From the NCBI GenBank assembly GCA_964396025.1, contig CAYNBT010000001.1:62001-126000 (forward strand): a DNA stretch of 64,000 nucleotides, in the 5' to 3' direction. The translations under genes and the position numbers were made by a program. A model generated the notes under the pieces. That model saw only the letters and a list, made by a program, of their open reading frames with translations. It was not told the DNA's origin and did no database searches. This DNA comes from CAYNBT01 sp964396025. Its GTDB lineage: Bacteria > Patescibacteriota > WWE3 > UBA101185 > UBA10185. How positions within the stretch are numbered: the first letter of the stretch is position 1; every line of letters begins with the position of its first letter. Positions 17,167 to 24,293 of this stretch are shown here, piece by piece.

Positions 17167-18165
17167 ATGAGTAAAAATGCAGTATTCGCAGTGATTATTG
17201 TGGTGGTTTTAGTATTTAGTGGGGTTTTCCTGTACAAAGCAAACTCAATCCCTTCAAGCGAATCACCAATCAAAACCCCACTCTCAACACAACAAGACAA
17301 GGAACAAGATAAGGGGCAAAAACTTAACGACTTTTTTTCGGACCTTGTTAAAGCTGAACCCGTGAATATCTTGTTACTTGGTATAGATAGACGCCATAGA
17401 AGTGAAGCATATAGAACAGATATTATGATTCTTGCAACTGTGGATCCCAACAATAATACAGTTGTGCTAGCATCTGTACCACGCGATTTATGGTGGAGTA
17501 ATTCAAGAATCAATGCTTTATTCCCTGCGCAAGGTTGGGAAGACATGCAAAAAGCGTTTGAACAGATTACGGGCGTTAAACCAGATCATTTTATAATGAC
17601 AGATTTTGCTGATTTCAAATGGATTGTTGATGCTATGGGAGGTGTACCGGTAGAGATAGAAACCACCTTCACAGACGAAAGCTTTCCCGTGGACGAAACT
17701 TTTGAATACCAAACCGTGCACTTCACCAAAGGCTACGAAAAACTTACAGGTGAAAGAGCTCTCATTTTTGCTAGAAGCAGAAAGGGCGATTTTGATAACG
17801 GTGATTGGGGACGAATGAAAAGACAGCATTTGATACTAAAGGGATTTCTACAGGCTGTGACGCAAAAAGAAAGTATATTCAACCCAATGGTAGTGGAAAA
17901 AGCATTTGAGCTTGTAACAAAGGGTAGAATGGATACTAATCTCACACTGAATGACGCAAAAGCACTTTGGGATATGCACAAAGACTACAAAAAATACTCT
18001 TACAACTCCATGTACTTGGATTATGACTACCTGTACACACCACCGGCTGAGGAATATGGTGGGGCATGGGTCTTAGCACCTAAGGAGGGCGCCTTAGATC
18101 AATTCAAAGCTGCCCTAAAAGCCACAATGAATAGAGAAACCACTGTAGCAGCACCCTTAGAATAA
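17167..18165 (+). CDS. LytR-CpsA-Psr (LCP) family glycopolymer ligase
   Basis: LCP proteins transfer lipid-linked glycopolymers to peptidoglycan outside the cell. This one has 332 residues: an N-terminal membrane anchor (about 5-24), a short polar linker, and the LCP domain starting at VNILLLGIDRR. That is followed by YRTDIMILATVDP and LASVPRDLW, which hold the Asp and Arg residues binding the polyprenyl pyrophosphate. ALIFARSRKGD and GRMKRQ complete the family motifs. A plausible client is the polysaccharide built by the 26-64 kb locus. It is divergent from the two-component pair. It overlaps the convergent yraN gene by 9 bases. Confidence 0.92.
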   Translation: MSKNAVFAVIIVVVLVFSGVFLYKANSIPSSESPIKTPLSTQQDKEQDKGQKLNDFFSDLVKAEPVNILLLGIDRRHRSEAYRTDIMILATVDPNNNTVVLASVPRDLWWSNSRINALFPAQGWEDMQKAFEQITGVKPDHFIMTDFADFKWIVDAMGGVPVEIETTFTDESFPVDETFEYQTVHFTKGYEKLTGERALIFARSRKGDFDNGDWGRMKRQHLILKGFLQAVTQKESIFNPMVVEKAFELVTKGRMDTNLTLNDAKALWDMHKDYKKYSYNSMYLDYDYLYTPPAEEYGGAWVLAPKEGALDQFKAALKATMNRETTVAAPLE

Positions 18166-18534
18166 AAACAACGAAATGTTTTTGTAGTGATGCAAGCGAC
18201 GGCGGCCTACACTATCTTGAGTTATACCTACAAAATCAAATCTCCACGAACGTTCCTTTAGGTCTGATCTTACAGAGAAGAAGGAAAGCACTCCTCTATA
18301 CAAAGCGCTGCGTTTTTTGTAAGGCATGGTGTCTTCAAAAGTCTCAAATAATTCTTGAGTTCTGCCTTTCACCTCTACAAAAACTAACTCTTCTGCATCT
18401 CGAGCGACGATATCTATCTCACTGGTTTTGCAACGCCAATTCCTTGTGATTATCTTATAACCACATTGAAGTAAGTATCTACAGCATATGTCCTCATAAT
18501 ACACGCCCACTTTGCTACGACATTTGGATTGCAT
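18157..18534 (-). CDS. yraN: YraN/UPF0102 family nuclease-like protein
   Basis: A 125-residue protein of the UPF0102 family, which has a restriction-endonuclease-like fold. Visible are CGYKIITRNWRCKTSEIDIVARD and VFVEVKGRT, the conserved E-I-D-I and E-V-K positions corresponding to the nuclease core (Asp and Glu/Lys). The usual Gly before EID is Ser here. Function is not firmly known; links with DNA processing have been proposed for the family. It follows ftsI by 63 bases on the same strand and overlaps the convergent LCP gene by 9 bases. Confidence 0.9.
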   Translation of the reverse strand: MQSKCRSKVGVYYEDICCRYLLQCGYKIITRNWRCKTSEIDIVARDAEELVFVEVKGRTQELFETFEDTMPYKKRSALYRGVLSFFSVRSDLKERSWRFDFVGITQDSVGRRRLHHYKNISLFLF

Positions 18535-18597
18535 AAAAGCAGGCTACAGAAAATACCAAGTTACGAAAAGATGTTGTTCTCTATTCAGGGTAGAATC

Positions 18598-20361
18598 TCA
18601 CTTAAGATCAGGGGGGATACTATATAGACTTACTAAGTCACTAGCAATACTCATCCACAATGGTACAGCTGTTTCGGCAGCATAAACACTAGTTTCAGGC
18701 CTATCTAAACGAACTATCATAGAGAATTTCTTTGAGTTTGCTAAATATCCAACAAACGTTGCGTTAGTCTTTTGTGGATCATATTTACCATTTACGGGTA
18801 TTTGAGCAGTACCTGTTTTTCCGGCAATCAAATAGTTTTTTATATTAAAAAATTTGGATTCGCCTCCTTCTACCGCCTGTACAAGCATATCTGAGACGGT
18901 GTTCGCACTTTTTTTGGACATGACTCTACGAATTGATTTTACAGGCAGATCTAATGTTTTATGTTCGTCTATGATTTGGGAGACTATCCTTGGCTGCATT
19001 AACAACCCTCCGTTTGCAATAGCATTAAATGCATTGAGTACTTGCAACGGTGTAGCGGAAATTCCCTGCCCAAAGGCGGCCGTAGCTAGATCAATATCCG
19101 TCCACTCTTTTGGAGCCCTCATAGTACCTGAATCCTCACCTTCCAGTGAGATTCCTGTTGCAGCACCAAAACCGAATGATGTTAAGTATTTGTGAAGATT
19201 CTTTGCCCCAATAAGATGCCCTACCCAGGCTGATCCAATATTATTGGATTTTTGTAGTAGTTGCACAATATCCATTTGCCCATGATGTTTCCCATCCCAG
19301 TTATCAATAACATACCCAGAGTACTCAACGGGTCCATTATCCTGATATGTAGTTGATGGAGATATCTTCCCCAAATCTATGCCTGCCGATACAGTGAGCG
19401 CTTTAATCACAGAACCGGGCTCATAAGTTTCTGCAATAGCGAGATTTCTTCTTTCATATTTGTATTCTGATTCTTCAGGATTGTCGGTATAGTCATCAAA
19501 TTTGTTTGGATGATAGGTAGGATAATTGGCTAAAGCAATCACATCCCCAGAAATGGGATCCATCACAATCACACTTCCAGATGCGGCCCCATACTTCTGT
19601 ACACCTTCCTGCAAATGCTTTTCAACCAAATGCTGCACAGATCTGTTTAGAGTAAGTACTACGTTTCTTCCATCAATTGGATCAATTTTCTTATATCCTC
19701 CTAGTAAAATAGGATTTCCTAAGGCATCTCTTTCTTCCACTACTCTACCCGATCGTCCCTTTAGATCTCCGTCCATACTTCCTTCAATTCCAAAATAACC
19801 CTTAACATCACCTGCTTCATCTTTGGCAATAAAACCCAGCACATGAGAAGCTAGAGTCTCTTCCGGATAGTAACGAATTGCTTCTTCTTCAAAACCAATA
19901 AAGTTTAAGCTTTTGTTCGATTCAAGAAACTCACGTTGATTTGGAGTAAGTTGATGTGCTACTGCTGCCCAAAAAAGTTTATCGGACATAAGTTTATCTT
20001 TTATCGAAACTAAGTTTGCATCAAAATCTTCACGTTCTATGGCTTTTGCTTCCAACAATGTTTTGGTGAGATTGTAGGCATCTACTTCAGGATTCATAGC
20101 TTTCTTTGGCTCTATATAAAGTAAATAAGCAACTTGAGTTGCAGCGAGAGGAAAACCATCAGCGCTATAAATTACACCTCTTTTAGCAGGTAAGGATTCA
20201 TATGACAGATATTGCTCTTGAGCCATAGCACTGTATTTCTTATGTTGAAGCAACTGAATCTGGAAAAGTCTCAACACAAACACCCCACATATAAGTGCGA
20301 AGGAATAGAAAATGATTTTTATTTTTAACTCATCAAAGTTTTTAGGAGACCTGGATTTCAT
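18598..20361 (-). CDS. ftsI: Division-specific transpeptidase FtsI (class B PBP)
   Basis: Cross-links septal peptidoglycan. The 587 residues have an N-terminal membrane segment (about 13-33), the PBP dimerisation domain starting at PAKRGVIYSADG, and a transpeptidase domain with SVIK (nucleophile Ser, roughly residue 310), SNN and KTGTAQ. Lacks PASTA domains. ATG 20361 overlaps the ftsL-like stop by 4 bases (ATGA), so translation is coupled. Last member of the mraZ-rsmH-ftsL-ftsI cluster; the mur, mraY and ftsW genes that normally follow are absent, and yraN comes next. Confidence 0.95.
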   Translation of the reverse strand: MKSRSPKNFDELKIKIIFYSFALICGVFVLRLFQIQLLQHKKYSAMAQEQYLSYESLPAKRGVIYSADGFPLAATQVAYLLYIEPKKAMNPEVDAYNLTKTLLEAKAIEREDFDANLVSIKDKLMSDKLFWAAVAHQLTPNQREFLESNKSLNFIGFEEEAIRYYPEETLASHVLGFIAKDEAGDVKGYFGIEGSMDGDLKGRSGRVVEERDALGNPILLGGYKKIDPIDGRNVVLTLNRSVQHLVEKHLQEGVQKYGAASGSVIVMDPISGDVIALANYPTYHPNKFDDYTDNPEESEYKYERRNLAIAETYEPGSVIKALTVSAGIDLGKISPSTTYQDNGPVEYSGYVIDNWDGKHHGQMDIVQLLQKSNNIGSAWVGHLIGAKNLHKYLTSFGFGAATGISLEGEDSGTMRAPKEWTDIDLATAAFGQGISATPLQVLNAFNAIANGGLLMQPRIVSQIIDEHKTLDLPVKSIRRVMSKKSANTVSDMLVQAVEGGESKFFNIKNYLIAGKTGTAQIPVNGKYDPQKTNATFVGYLANSKKFSMIVRLDRPETSVYAAETAVPLWMSIASDLVSLYSIPPDLK

Positions 20362-20702
20362 TGTAGGTTAGGAACCGCTGCAAGTGGTGGCGTAGAAACT
20401 ACACTAAGAGGCACACTGCTTTTGATAAACCCTAAGACCAACGCTTTCGATTCGATTTTTGATAACGAAGATATTGCAGTGGTCTCTTGCTCAAGTTTGG
20501 AGATTTCCTGTTCTAAGGCTATTTTCTTTGTTTCAAGAGAAACTATATCGTCACTCTTAATAGTGTATTTGTTCGACAAGTAGACCTGAATAATCAATGA
20601 AACAAAGAAAAGTGATATGCTCAAAAAATATAGAATTGAGAACACATTGCCTACTCCAAATGAAGAACGCAATTTAGGTTTTAATCTTTTATGATCGTTC
20701 AT
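20358..20702 (-). CDS. FtsL-like division protein
   Basis: A 114-residue bitopic protein: a short basic cytoplasmic N-terminus, one membrane segment (about 22-45), then a coiled-coil stretch (about 55-85, SLETKKIALEQEISKLEQE) outside. Sequence is too short and diverged for a motif match, but size, topology and its position between rsmH and ftsI are those of FtsL. It would bridge FtsI with the divisome. The start is ATG 20702, one base after the rsmH stop; an earlier in-frame ATG at 20744 lies inside rsmH. A Pro/Ala-rich tail replaces any further domain. Confidence 0.8.
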   Translation of the reverse strand: MNDHKRLKPKLRSSFGVGNVFSILYFLSISLFFVSLIIQVYLSNKYTIKSDDIVSLETKKIALEQEISKLEQETTAISSLSKIESKALVLGFIKSSVPLSVVSTPPLAAVPNLQ

Positions 20703-20703
20703 A

Positions 20704-21600
20704 TTAAAAATCAATTTTTCTTTCAAACACTCGCATTTTTGCACTACGCGATCTCGAATTCTCAGTTACCTCACTTTGTGAAGGCTGCAACGGCTTTTTT
20801 ACCAAAGCCGTTAAACGCTGCTGCTCAGCTCGGCCAAATTCCTTAACAATGCGGTCTTCAAGAGAGTGGAAGCTAATCACCAACATTCTTCCACCAGGTT
20901 TTAGGAGCTGAGCAGCATAAGGCAGTGACGTTTTCAAATTATCAAGCTCATTGTTCACAGCTATACGCAGCGCTTGAAATACGCGCGTAGCTGGGTGAAT
21001 TCGGCCATTCTCATAACCTGGAGAAAACTTTCTACAAATATCTGCTAACTCTTTTGTAGACTGAATTTTCTTCAATTTACGAAACTCCAGAATCGCGTTT
21101 GCAAAACCCGCAGCAAGCCTTTCTTCTCCCAATTCCCTAAAAAGGTGCTCAAGTTCCTTCTGCGGCAAGGAATTTACCAAATCCGCAGCGGATACGCCCA
21201 AAGTTTTATCCATACGCATATCTAGCGGGTGATCCTTATGAAAACTTAACCCCATTTCGGATTCTTCCAACTGTGAAGAGCTAATACCCAAGTCATAGAG
21301 AATCCCATCAACTTGATCAAATCCATTCTGTTGAGCTACCTCACGTATATTTTTAAAGTTCGAGCAAACGGCCACAAAACCATTTTGGCTGCCAAGCTCT
21401 GCTTCTATCCTTCTCTGAGCCCTTAGAATACTAAATTCACTAAAATCCAACCCCAGTACTTGCCCACCCCTTTTGAGAATCTCAACAGTGTGACCACCGT
21501 CTCCCAAATTACAGTCAATAAACTTTTTGCCCGATTTGATATCAAAGTAGCCCAGTACCTCCTTTAACATTATGGGAACGTGATAATTCTCTGTTGTCAT
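20704..21600 (-). CDS. rsmH: 16S rRNA (cytosine1402-N4)-methyltransferase
   Basis: RsmH (MraW) methylates C1402 in the ribosomal P site. The 298 residues show HVPIMLKEVL at the N-terminus, the SAM-binding FIDCNLGDGGHT, DGILYDLGISSSQ, the insertion domain with HPATRVFQALRIAVN and the C-terminal ISFHSLEDRIVK; all are family hallmarks. The last residues SRSAKMRVFER are likewise conserved. It starts 9 bases after mraZ in the division cluster. Confidence 0.97.
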   Translation of the reverse strand: MTTENYHVPIMLKEVLGYFDIKSGKKFIDCNLGDGGHTVEILKRGGQVLGLDFSEFSILRAQRRIEAELGSQNGFVAVCSNFKNIREVAQQNGFDQVDGILYDLGISSSQLEESEMGLSFHKDHPLDMRMDKTLGVSAADLVNSLPQKELEHLFRELGEERLAAGFANAILEFRKLKKIQSTKELADICRKFSPGYENGRIHPATRVFQALRIAVNNELDNLKTSLPYAAQLLKPGGRMLVISFHSLEDRIVKEFGRAEQQRLTALVKKPLQPSQSEVTENSRSRSAKMRVFERKIDF

Positions 21601-21609
21601 CGTACAAAC

Positions 21610-22020
21610 TTAGGCAGAAAGTTCCTTAGAAATTTTTGCCAAATGCTTTTCCCATTCTGTTGAGTCCCAAATCTCAATATGATCCCCAGCACCTATCACT
21701 GTTGTTTTCTTATCTATTGATGCGTATTGCTTTAAGTTAGCTGGAAGCACCACGCGGCCTTGGGCATCTATGGCAGATTCGGCAGCAGACGAATACATGT
21801 ATCTCTTTATATCCCTTGTTTTTGAATCAGTAATCGGATTTTCAATTTGCTTAGAAGCCTCGCTCACCCAGTCTTCCTTGGCATAAATAAATATGCACTT
21901 CTCAAAACCACGCGAGAGAATCACTTCATCTCCCGCTATTTGATCACGCAGTTTCTTGGGCAAAGCTAATCTTGATCCTTCAGTTAAGTTGGGTTGATAT
22001 TCCCCAAGAAACATCTTCAT
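21610..22020 (-). CDS. mraZ: Transcriptional regulator MraZ
   Basis: MraZ is a ring-forming AbrB-type DNA-binding protein that controls the division cluster by binding repeats at its own promoter. From ATG 22020 the 136 residues contain two tandem SpoVT-AbrB-like halves: FLGEYQPNLTEGSRLALPKKLR at the N-terminus and AIDAQGRVVLPANLKQYA in the middle, the second with the DxxGR motif. A longer in-frame start at 22119 would translate the hairpin leader and the operator and adds a tail with no MraZ similarity, so it is rejected. ATG at 22014 is also possible. The promoter carries five TGG repeats that look like its operator. Confidence 0.94.
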   Translation of the reverse strand: MKMFLGEYQPNLTEGSRLALPKKLRDQIAGDEVILSRGFEKCIFIYAKEDWVSEASKQIENPITDSKTRDIKRYMYSSAAESAIDAQGRVVLPANLKQYASIDKKTTVIGAGDHIEIWDSTEWEKHLAKISKELSA

Positions 22021-22043
22021 AGGCTTCTTTTTGATTGGCGACT

Positions 22044-22108
22044 TGGTGAAAAACCAATGCAGTGTAATCAACTTCCAGGCAGTAGAAGTCGAATTTGGTT
22101 TTTCACCA
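22044..22108 (-). promoter_or_regulatory. long hairpin in the mraZ leader
   Basis: A perfect 14-bp inverted repeat (22044-22057 with 22095-22108) encloses a 37-base loop that can form an inner 5-bp stem (22071-22075 with 22085-22089). It lies between the promoter/operator and ATG 22020. No T run follows, so it is not a terminator. The outer arm overlaps the last operator repeat. Confidence 0.6.
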
Positions 22109-22150
22109 GATCTCACCAACTAACATCCATATTCCACCATTTGGTATCCA
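22104..22150 (-). promoter_or_regulatory. MraZ operator: five TGG repeats spaced 10/11 bp
   Basis: On the minus strand TGGAT, TGGTG, TGGAT, TGGTG, TGGTG begin at 22150, 22139, 22129, 22118 and 22108. Spacings are 11, 10, 11, 10, one helical turn each. Known MraZ sites are tandem TGGGN repeats with a 10-bp period, so this is the expected autoregulatory site with a modified core. It begins just after the TTGACA -35 box. Confidence 0.75.
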
Positions 22151-22157
22151 TTGTCAA
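22134..22157 (-). promoter_or_regulatory. mraZ promoter
   Basis: Minus-strand TTGACA (22157-22152) followed 17 bases later by GAATAT, a weak -10. The downstream leader of roughly 100 bases carries the hairpin. The repeats overlap the promoter. Confidence 0.55.
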
Positions 22158-22217
22158 TACAAACAGAACCCGAAATCACCAAACTGAGTTGGGAATCTGA
22201 CTTGTGTAATCAAGTGC

Positions 22218-22246
22218 TTTACAAAATCAGTGCTATGGGGTATAAA
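22218..22246 (+). promoter_or_regulatory. possible promoter of the Pro-rich gene
   Basis: TTTACA (22218-22223), 17-base spacer, TATAAA (22241-22246). An AGGAGG at 22246-22251 overlaps the -10, so either this promoter or that ribosome site is used, not both. Confidence 0.4.
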
Positions 22247-22462
22247 GGAGGGGACTTATTNNNNNNNNNNNNNNNNNNNNNNNNNNNNNNNNNNNNNNNN
22301 NNNNNNNNNNNNNNNNNNNNNNNNNNNNNNNNNNNNNNNNNNNNNNNNNNNNNNNNNNNNCCAGCAACGCCACCGGCTACTCCAGTTGCACCAACAGTTC
22401 CGGCACCCACACCGCCAGCCGCCCCAACAGTACCCACGCCACCGGCTACACCCACACCGTAG
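22246..22462 (+). CDS. Pro/Ala/Thr-rich protein, mostly lost in an assembly gap
   Basis: Only the ends are visible. A strong AGGAGG (22246-22251) lies just before the gap, which would place ATG within the first bases of the N run; the feature start given here is the ribosome site. After the gap come 33 codons made only of Pro, Ala, Thr and Val in repeats such as PATP, APTVP and PPAAP, ending at TAG 22460-22462. A terminator follows directly. It would be an extended, probably surface-exposed protein or tail, similar in composition to the Thr/Pro-rich regions at 7-8 kb. Size and N-terminus cannot be known. Confidence 0.5.
22261..22360. other. assembly gap (100 N) in a Pro-rich repeat gene
   Basis: Placeholder of exactly 100 N. 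The right flank is a short-period repeat of ccagc/ccaccgg/acacc units, which explains the assembly failure. Confidence 0.95.
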
Positions 22463-22473
22463 CGTAGGCACCA

Positions 22474-22517
22474 AACCCGATCACTCTACTCAAAATAGAT
22501 GATCGGGTTGCTTTTTT
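22474..22517 (+). terminator. Rho-independent terminator after the Pro-rich gene
   Basis: Stem aacccgatca (22474-22483) / tgatcgggtt (22500-22509), then GC and six T. It separates the Pro-rich gene from the convergent glyS gene. Confidence 0.85.
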
Positions 22518-22531
22518 CTTGAGGGAATTTT

Positions 22532-23905
22532 CTAGTTTAAATAGGAGTTTAGCTCAGTGATATGAATTCGCTCTTGTTTGGTAGTATCGCGATCTCTTAC
22601 AGTTACTGTTTCGTCTTCAAGTGTTTGATAATCGATAGTTATACAATAAGGTGTGCCAATCTCATCTTGGCTAAGGTATCTTTTTCCAATGTTGCCTCGA
22701 TCATCCCAAACCACGTTATAACTCTTTTTAAGTTTTTTAAACACTTCTCTGGCTACATTTGTGATTTCTTCTTTGTTTCTCACGAGTGGAAAAATTGCGG
22801 CTCTGTAAGGTGCAATCTTTTTATCCAGTTTAAGCACTAATCTGCCATCTTCTTCAGTATAGCCGTTTGCAAGCAAGGCCAAAAATACGCGGTTAATACC
22901 AAATGTTGGTTCAACCACATGAGGAATGAATTTCTCACCGGTTTGAGGATCTGTGTATCTTAGGTCCGTACCTGACTTTTCTGTGTGGTTCTTCAAATCA
23001 AAATCTGTTCTGTATGCAAGTCCAAGCATTTCCTTGAACCCAAAAGGAAACTCAAAGTCTAGATCTTCGGTTTTTGTGGAGTAATGTGATCTCTCTGCAT
23101 CTGTATGAGTTCTCCACTTAAGTTTGTCTTTATTCAATCCCAAAGAAGTTACCCACTCTAACATTAGTTGCTTCCAGTACTCAAAAACTTCTTCCCAATT
23201 TTGTTCCTTTGGATTAAAGAAATATTCAAATTCTGAAAGATTAAACTCAAGATTCCTAAAGATAAAGTTTCCAAGCGTAATTTCGTTCCTAAAGGCTTTG
23301 CCGCTCTGCGCAATTCCAAAAGGAAGTTTTGGACGCATTGTATCTAGCACGTTTTTAAAGTTTACAAACATTCCTTGGGCGATTTCTCCACGCAAATATA
23401 CAGTATCCTTGTCATCTACAATAATTCCTACGCTGGTTTCAAATAATTGATTGAATTTACGAATCTTTGTCCAATTGAAACTTTTGCACTTAGGGCAAGG
23501 TATTTTGTATACAGTGAGAATATTCTCCAGTTCCTGCGTGGTTCGACCCTCTACTTTTTCTGACTTTCCTTGCGATTCAAGATAGTCTTCAATTACATGG
23601 TCTGCGCGTGTTCTGAGTTTACATTCTTTGCAGTCTAGTAAATCGTCTGTAAAGCTGGAAGTGTGTCCGGAGGCTTCCCAAACCTTGGGAGACATCAAAA
23701 TGCTTGTATCCAATCCAAACATATCTTCGCGTAAATGTACAAAATTCTTCCACCACTGATTTGTAATGTTCCTCAAAAGCTCAACCCCTAATGGTCCCAT
23801 ATCGTAAGTGTTTGCCAAACCGCCATATATTTCGGATCCTGAAAATACAAAACCTCTTCGTTTGCACAGGGACACTATTTTTTGCATGGTTACTTGATCT
23901 TCCAT
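22532..23905 (-). CDS. glyS: Glycyl-tRNA synthetase (dimeric type)
   Basis: Charges tRNA-Gly. The 457 residues belong to the homodimeric class II type shared by archaea, eukaryotes and some bacteria, not the alpha2beta2 type. Seen in order: CKRRGFVFSGSEIYGG at the N-terminus, motif 1 GPLGVELLRNI, a zinc-binding region with CKEC and CPKC, RGEIAQGMFVNFKN and GIAQSGKAFRNEI (motif 2), then VVEPTFGINR (motif 3) and the anticodon-binding domain with LSQDEIGTPYCI. The start ATG 23905 is 7 bases after an extended -10 (TGGTAGTAT). It is divergent from the dinB operon. Confidence 0.96.
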   Translation of the reverse strand: MEDQVTMQKIVSLCKRRGFVFSGSEIYGGLANTYDMGPLGVELLRNITNQWWKNFVHLREDMFGLDTSILMSPKVWEASGHTSSFTDDLLDCKECKLRTRADHVIEDYLESQGKSEKVEGRTTQELENILTVYKIPCPKCKSFNWTKIRKFNQLFETSVGIIVDDKDTVYLRGEIAQGMFVNFKNVLDTMRPKLPFGIAQSGKAFRNEITLGNFIFRNLEFNLSEFEYFFNPKEQNWEEVFEYWKQLMLEWVTSLGLNKDKLKWRTHTDAERSHYSTKTEDLDFEFPFGFKEMLGLAYRTDFDLKNHTEKSGTDLRYTDPQTGEKFIPHVVEPTFGINRVFLALLANGYTEEDGRLVLKLDKKIAPYRAAIFPLVRNKEEITNVAREVFKKLKKSYNVVWDDRGNIGKRYLSQDEIGTPYCITIDYQTLEDETVTVRDRDTTKQERIHITELNSYLN

Positions 23906-23912
23906 AAGCGAA

Positions 23913-23921
23913 ATACTACCA
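23913..23921 (-). promoter_or_regulatory. glyS extended -10 promoter (leaderless)
   Basis: Minus-strand TGGTAGTAT (23921-23913), 7 bases before ATG 23905; no clear -35 and no ribosome site. Confidence 0.5.
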
Positions 23922-23941
23922 GAAGTTTTAAATTTAGGGTA

Positions 23942-23969
23942 TTGACTTCGGGTTTTATTCGGATATTAT
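23942..23969 (+). promoter_or_regulatory. promoter of the dinB operon (leaderless)
   Basis: TTGACT (23942-23947), 16-base spacer, TATTAT (23964-23969). An ATG at 23970 abuts the -10 and would not be transcribed; ATG 23976, 6 bases on, fits the spacing seen elsewhere. Confidence 0.75.
23947..23962 (+). promoter_or_regulatory. candidate LexA operator (direct repeat TTCGG-N6-TTCGG)
   Basis: TTCGG at 23947-23951 and 23958-23962, the same 11-base period and the same position within the promoter as at lexA. The two sites share TTCGG, the N6 ending in TA, and the second TTCGG followed by an AT-rich -10. dinB is a classical SOS gene. Confidence 0.6.
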
Positions 23970-23975
23970 ATGAGC

Positions 23976-24293
23976 ATGTTTGAAAAAATAAATGAACAAA
24001 TAGAAATTCTAGTAAATTTTACTTTCCAAGAAGTCTACCCTATGCAAATAACTTGGCGTAAAAGAATCATAGACATCAAAAATATGGATTTTTACCATAC
24101 TTCAAAAGAAGGCAATTCTCTTTTACATCACTTCGCAGTGTCCACAGATACAGAATCGTTCAAAATCACCTTAAACGCAACTAGCTTAGTTTGGACTCTT
24201 GATGAAATTTATACAACAGGTTTCATCAAACAAAGCTTTAATGACAGAACCTATGATATATACAGAGCAAAAAAGACTCATCATGCACATTGA
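23976..24293 (+). CDS. Unknown protein co-transcribed with dinB
   Basis: Not recognised. From ATG 23976 it has 105 residues: MFEKINEQIEILVNFTF at the start, a mixed alpha/beta composition with several aromatic residues, no membrane segment, and a His-rich end (KKTHHAH). It is the first gene after the SOS-like promoter and its end overlaps the dinB start region in another frame, so the two are co-expressed. By position it may be a DNA-damage response accessory protein, but no motif confirms this. An earlier ATG at 23970 lies too close to the -10 box to be used. Confidence 0.65.
   Translation: MFEKINEQIEILVNFTFQEVYPMQITWRKRIIDIKNMDFYHTSKEGNSLLHHFAVSTDTESFKITLNATSLVWTLDEIYTTGFIKQSFNDRTYDIYRAKKTHHAH

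Noticed and set aside
22044..22108. Riboswitch or attenuator in the mraZ leader
   Set aside because: No T tract, no competing stem and no recognisable aptamer core; only a hairpin can be stated.
22019..22119. Longer MraZ starting at 22119
   Set aside because: The additional residues would be encoded by the operator and hairpin and have no MraZ similarity; ATG 22020 gives the normal N-terminus.
22219..22502. Frames on either strand read through the N gap near 22.3 kb
   Set aside because: The gap length is arbitrary, so continuity is artificial; only the Pro-rich plus-strand end with its terminator is supported.
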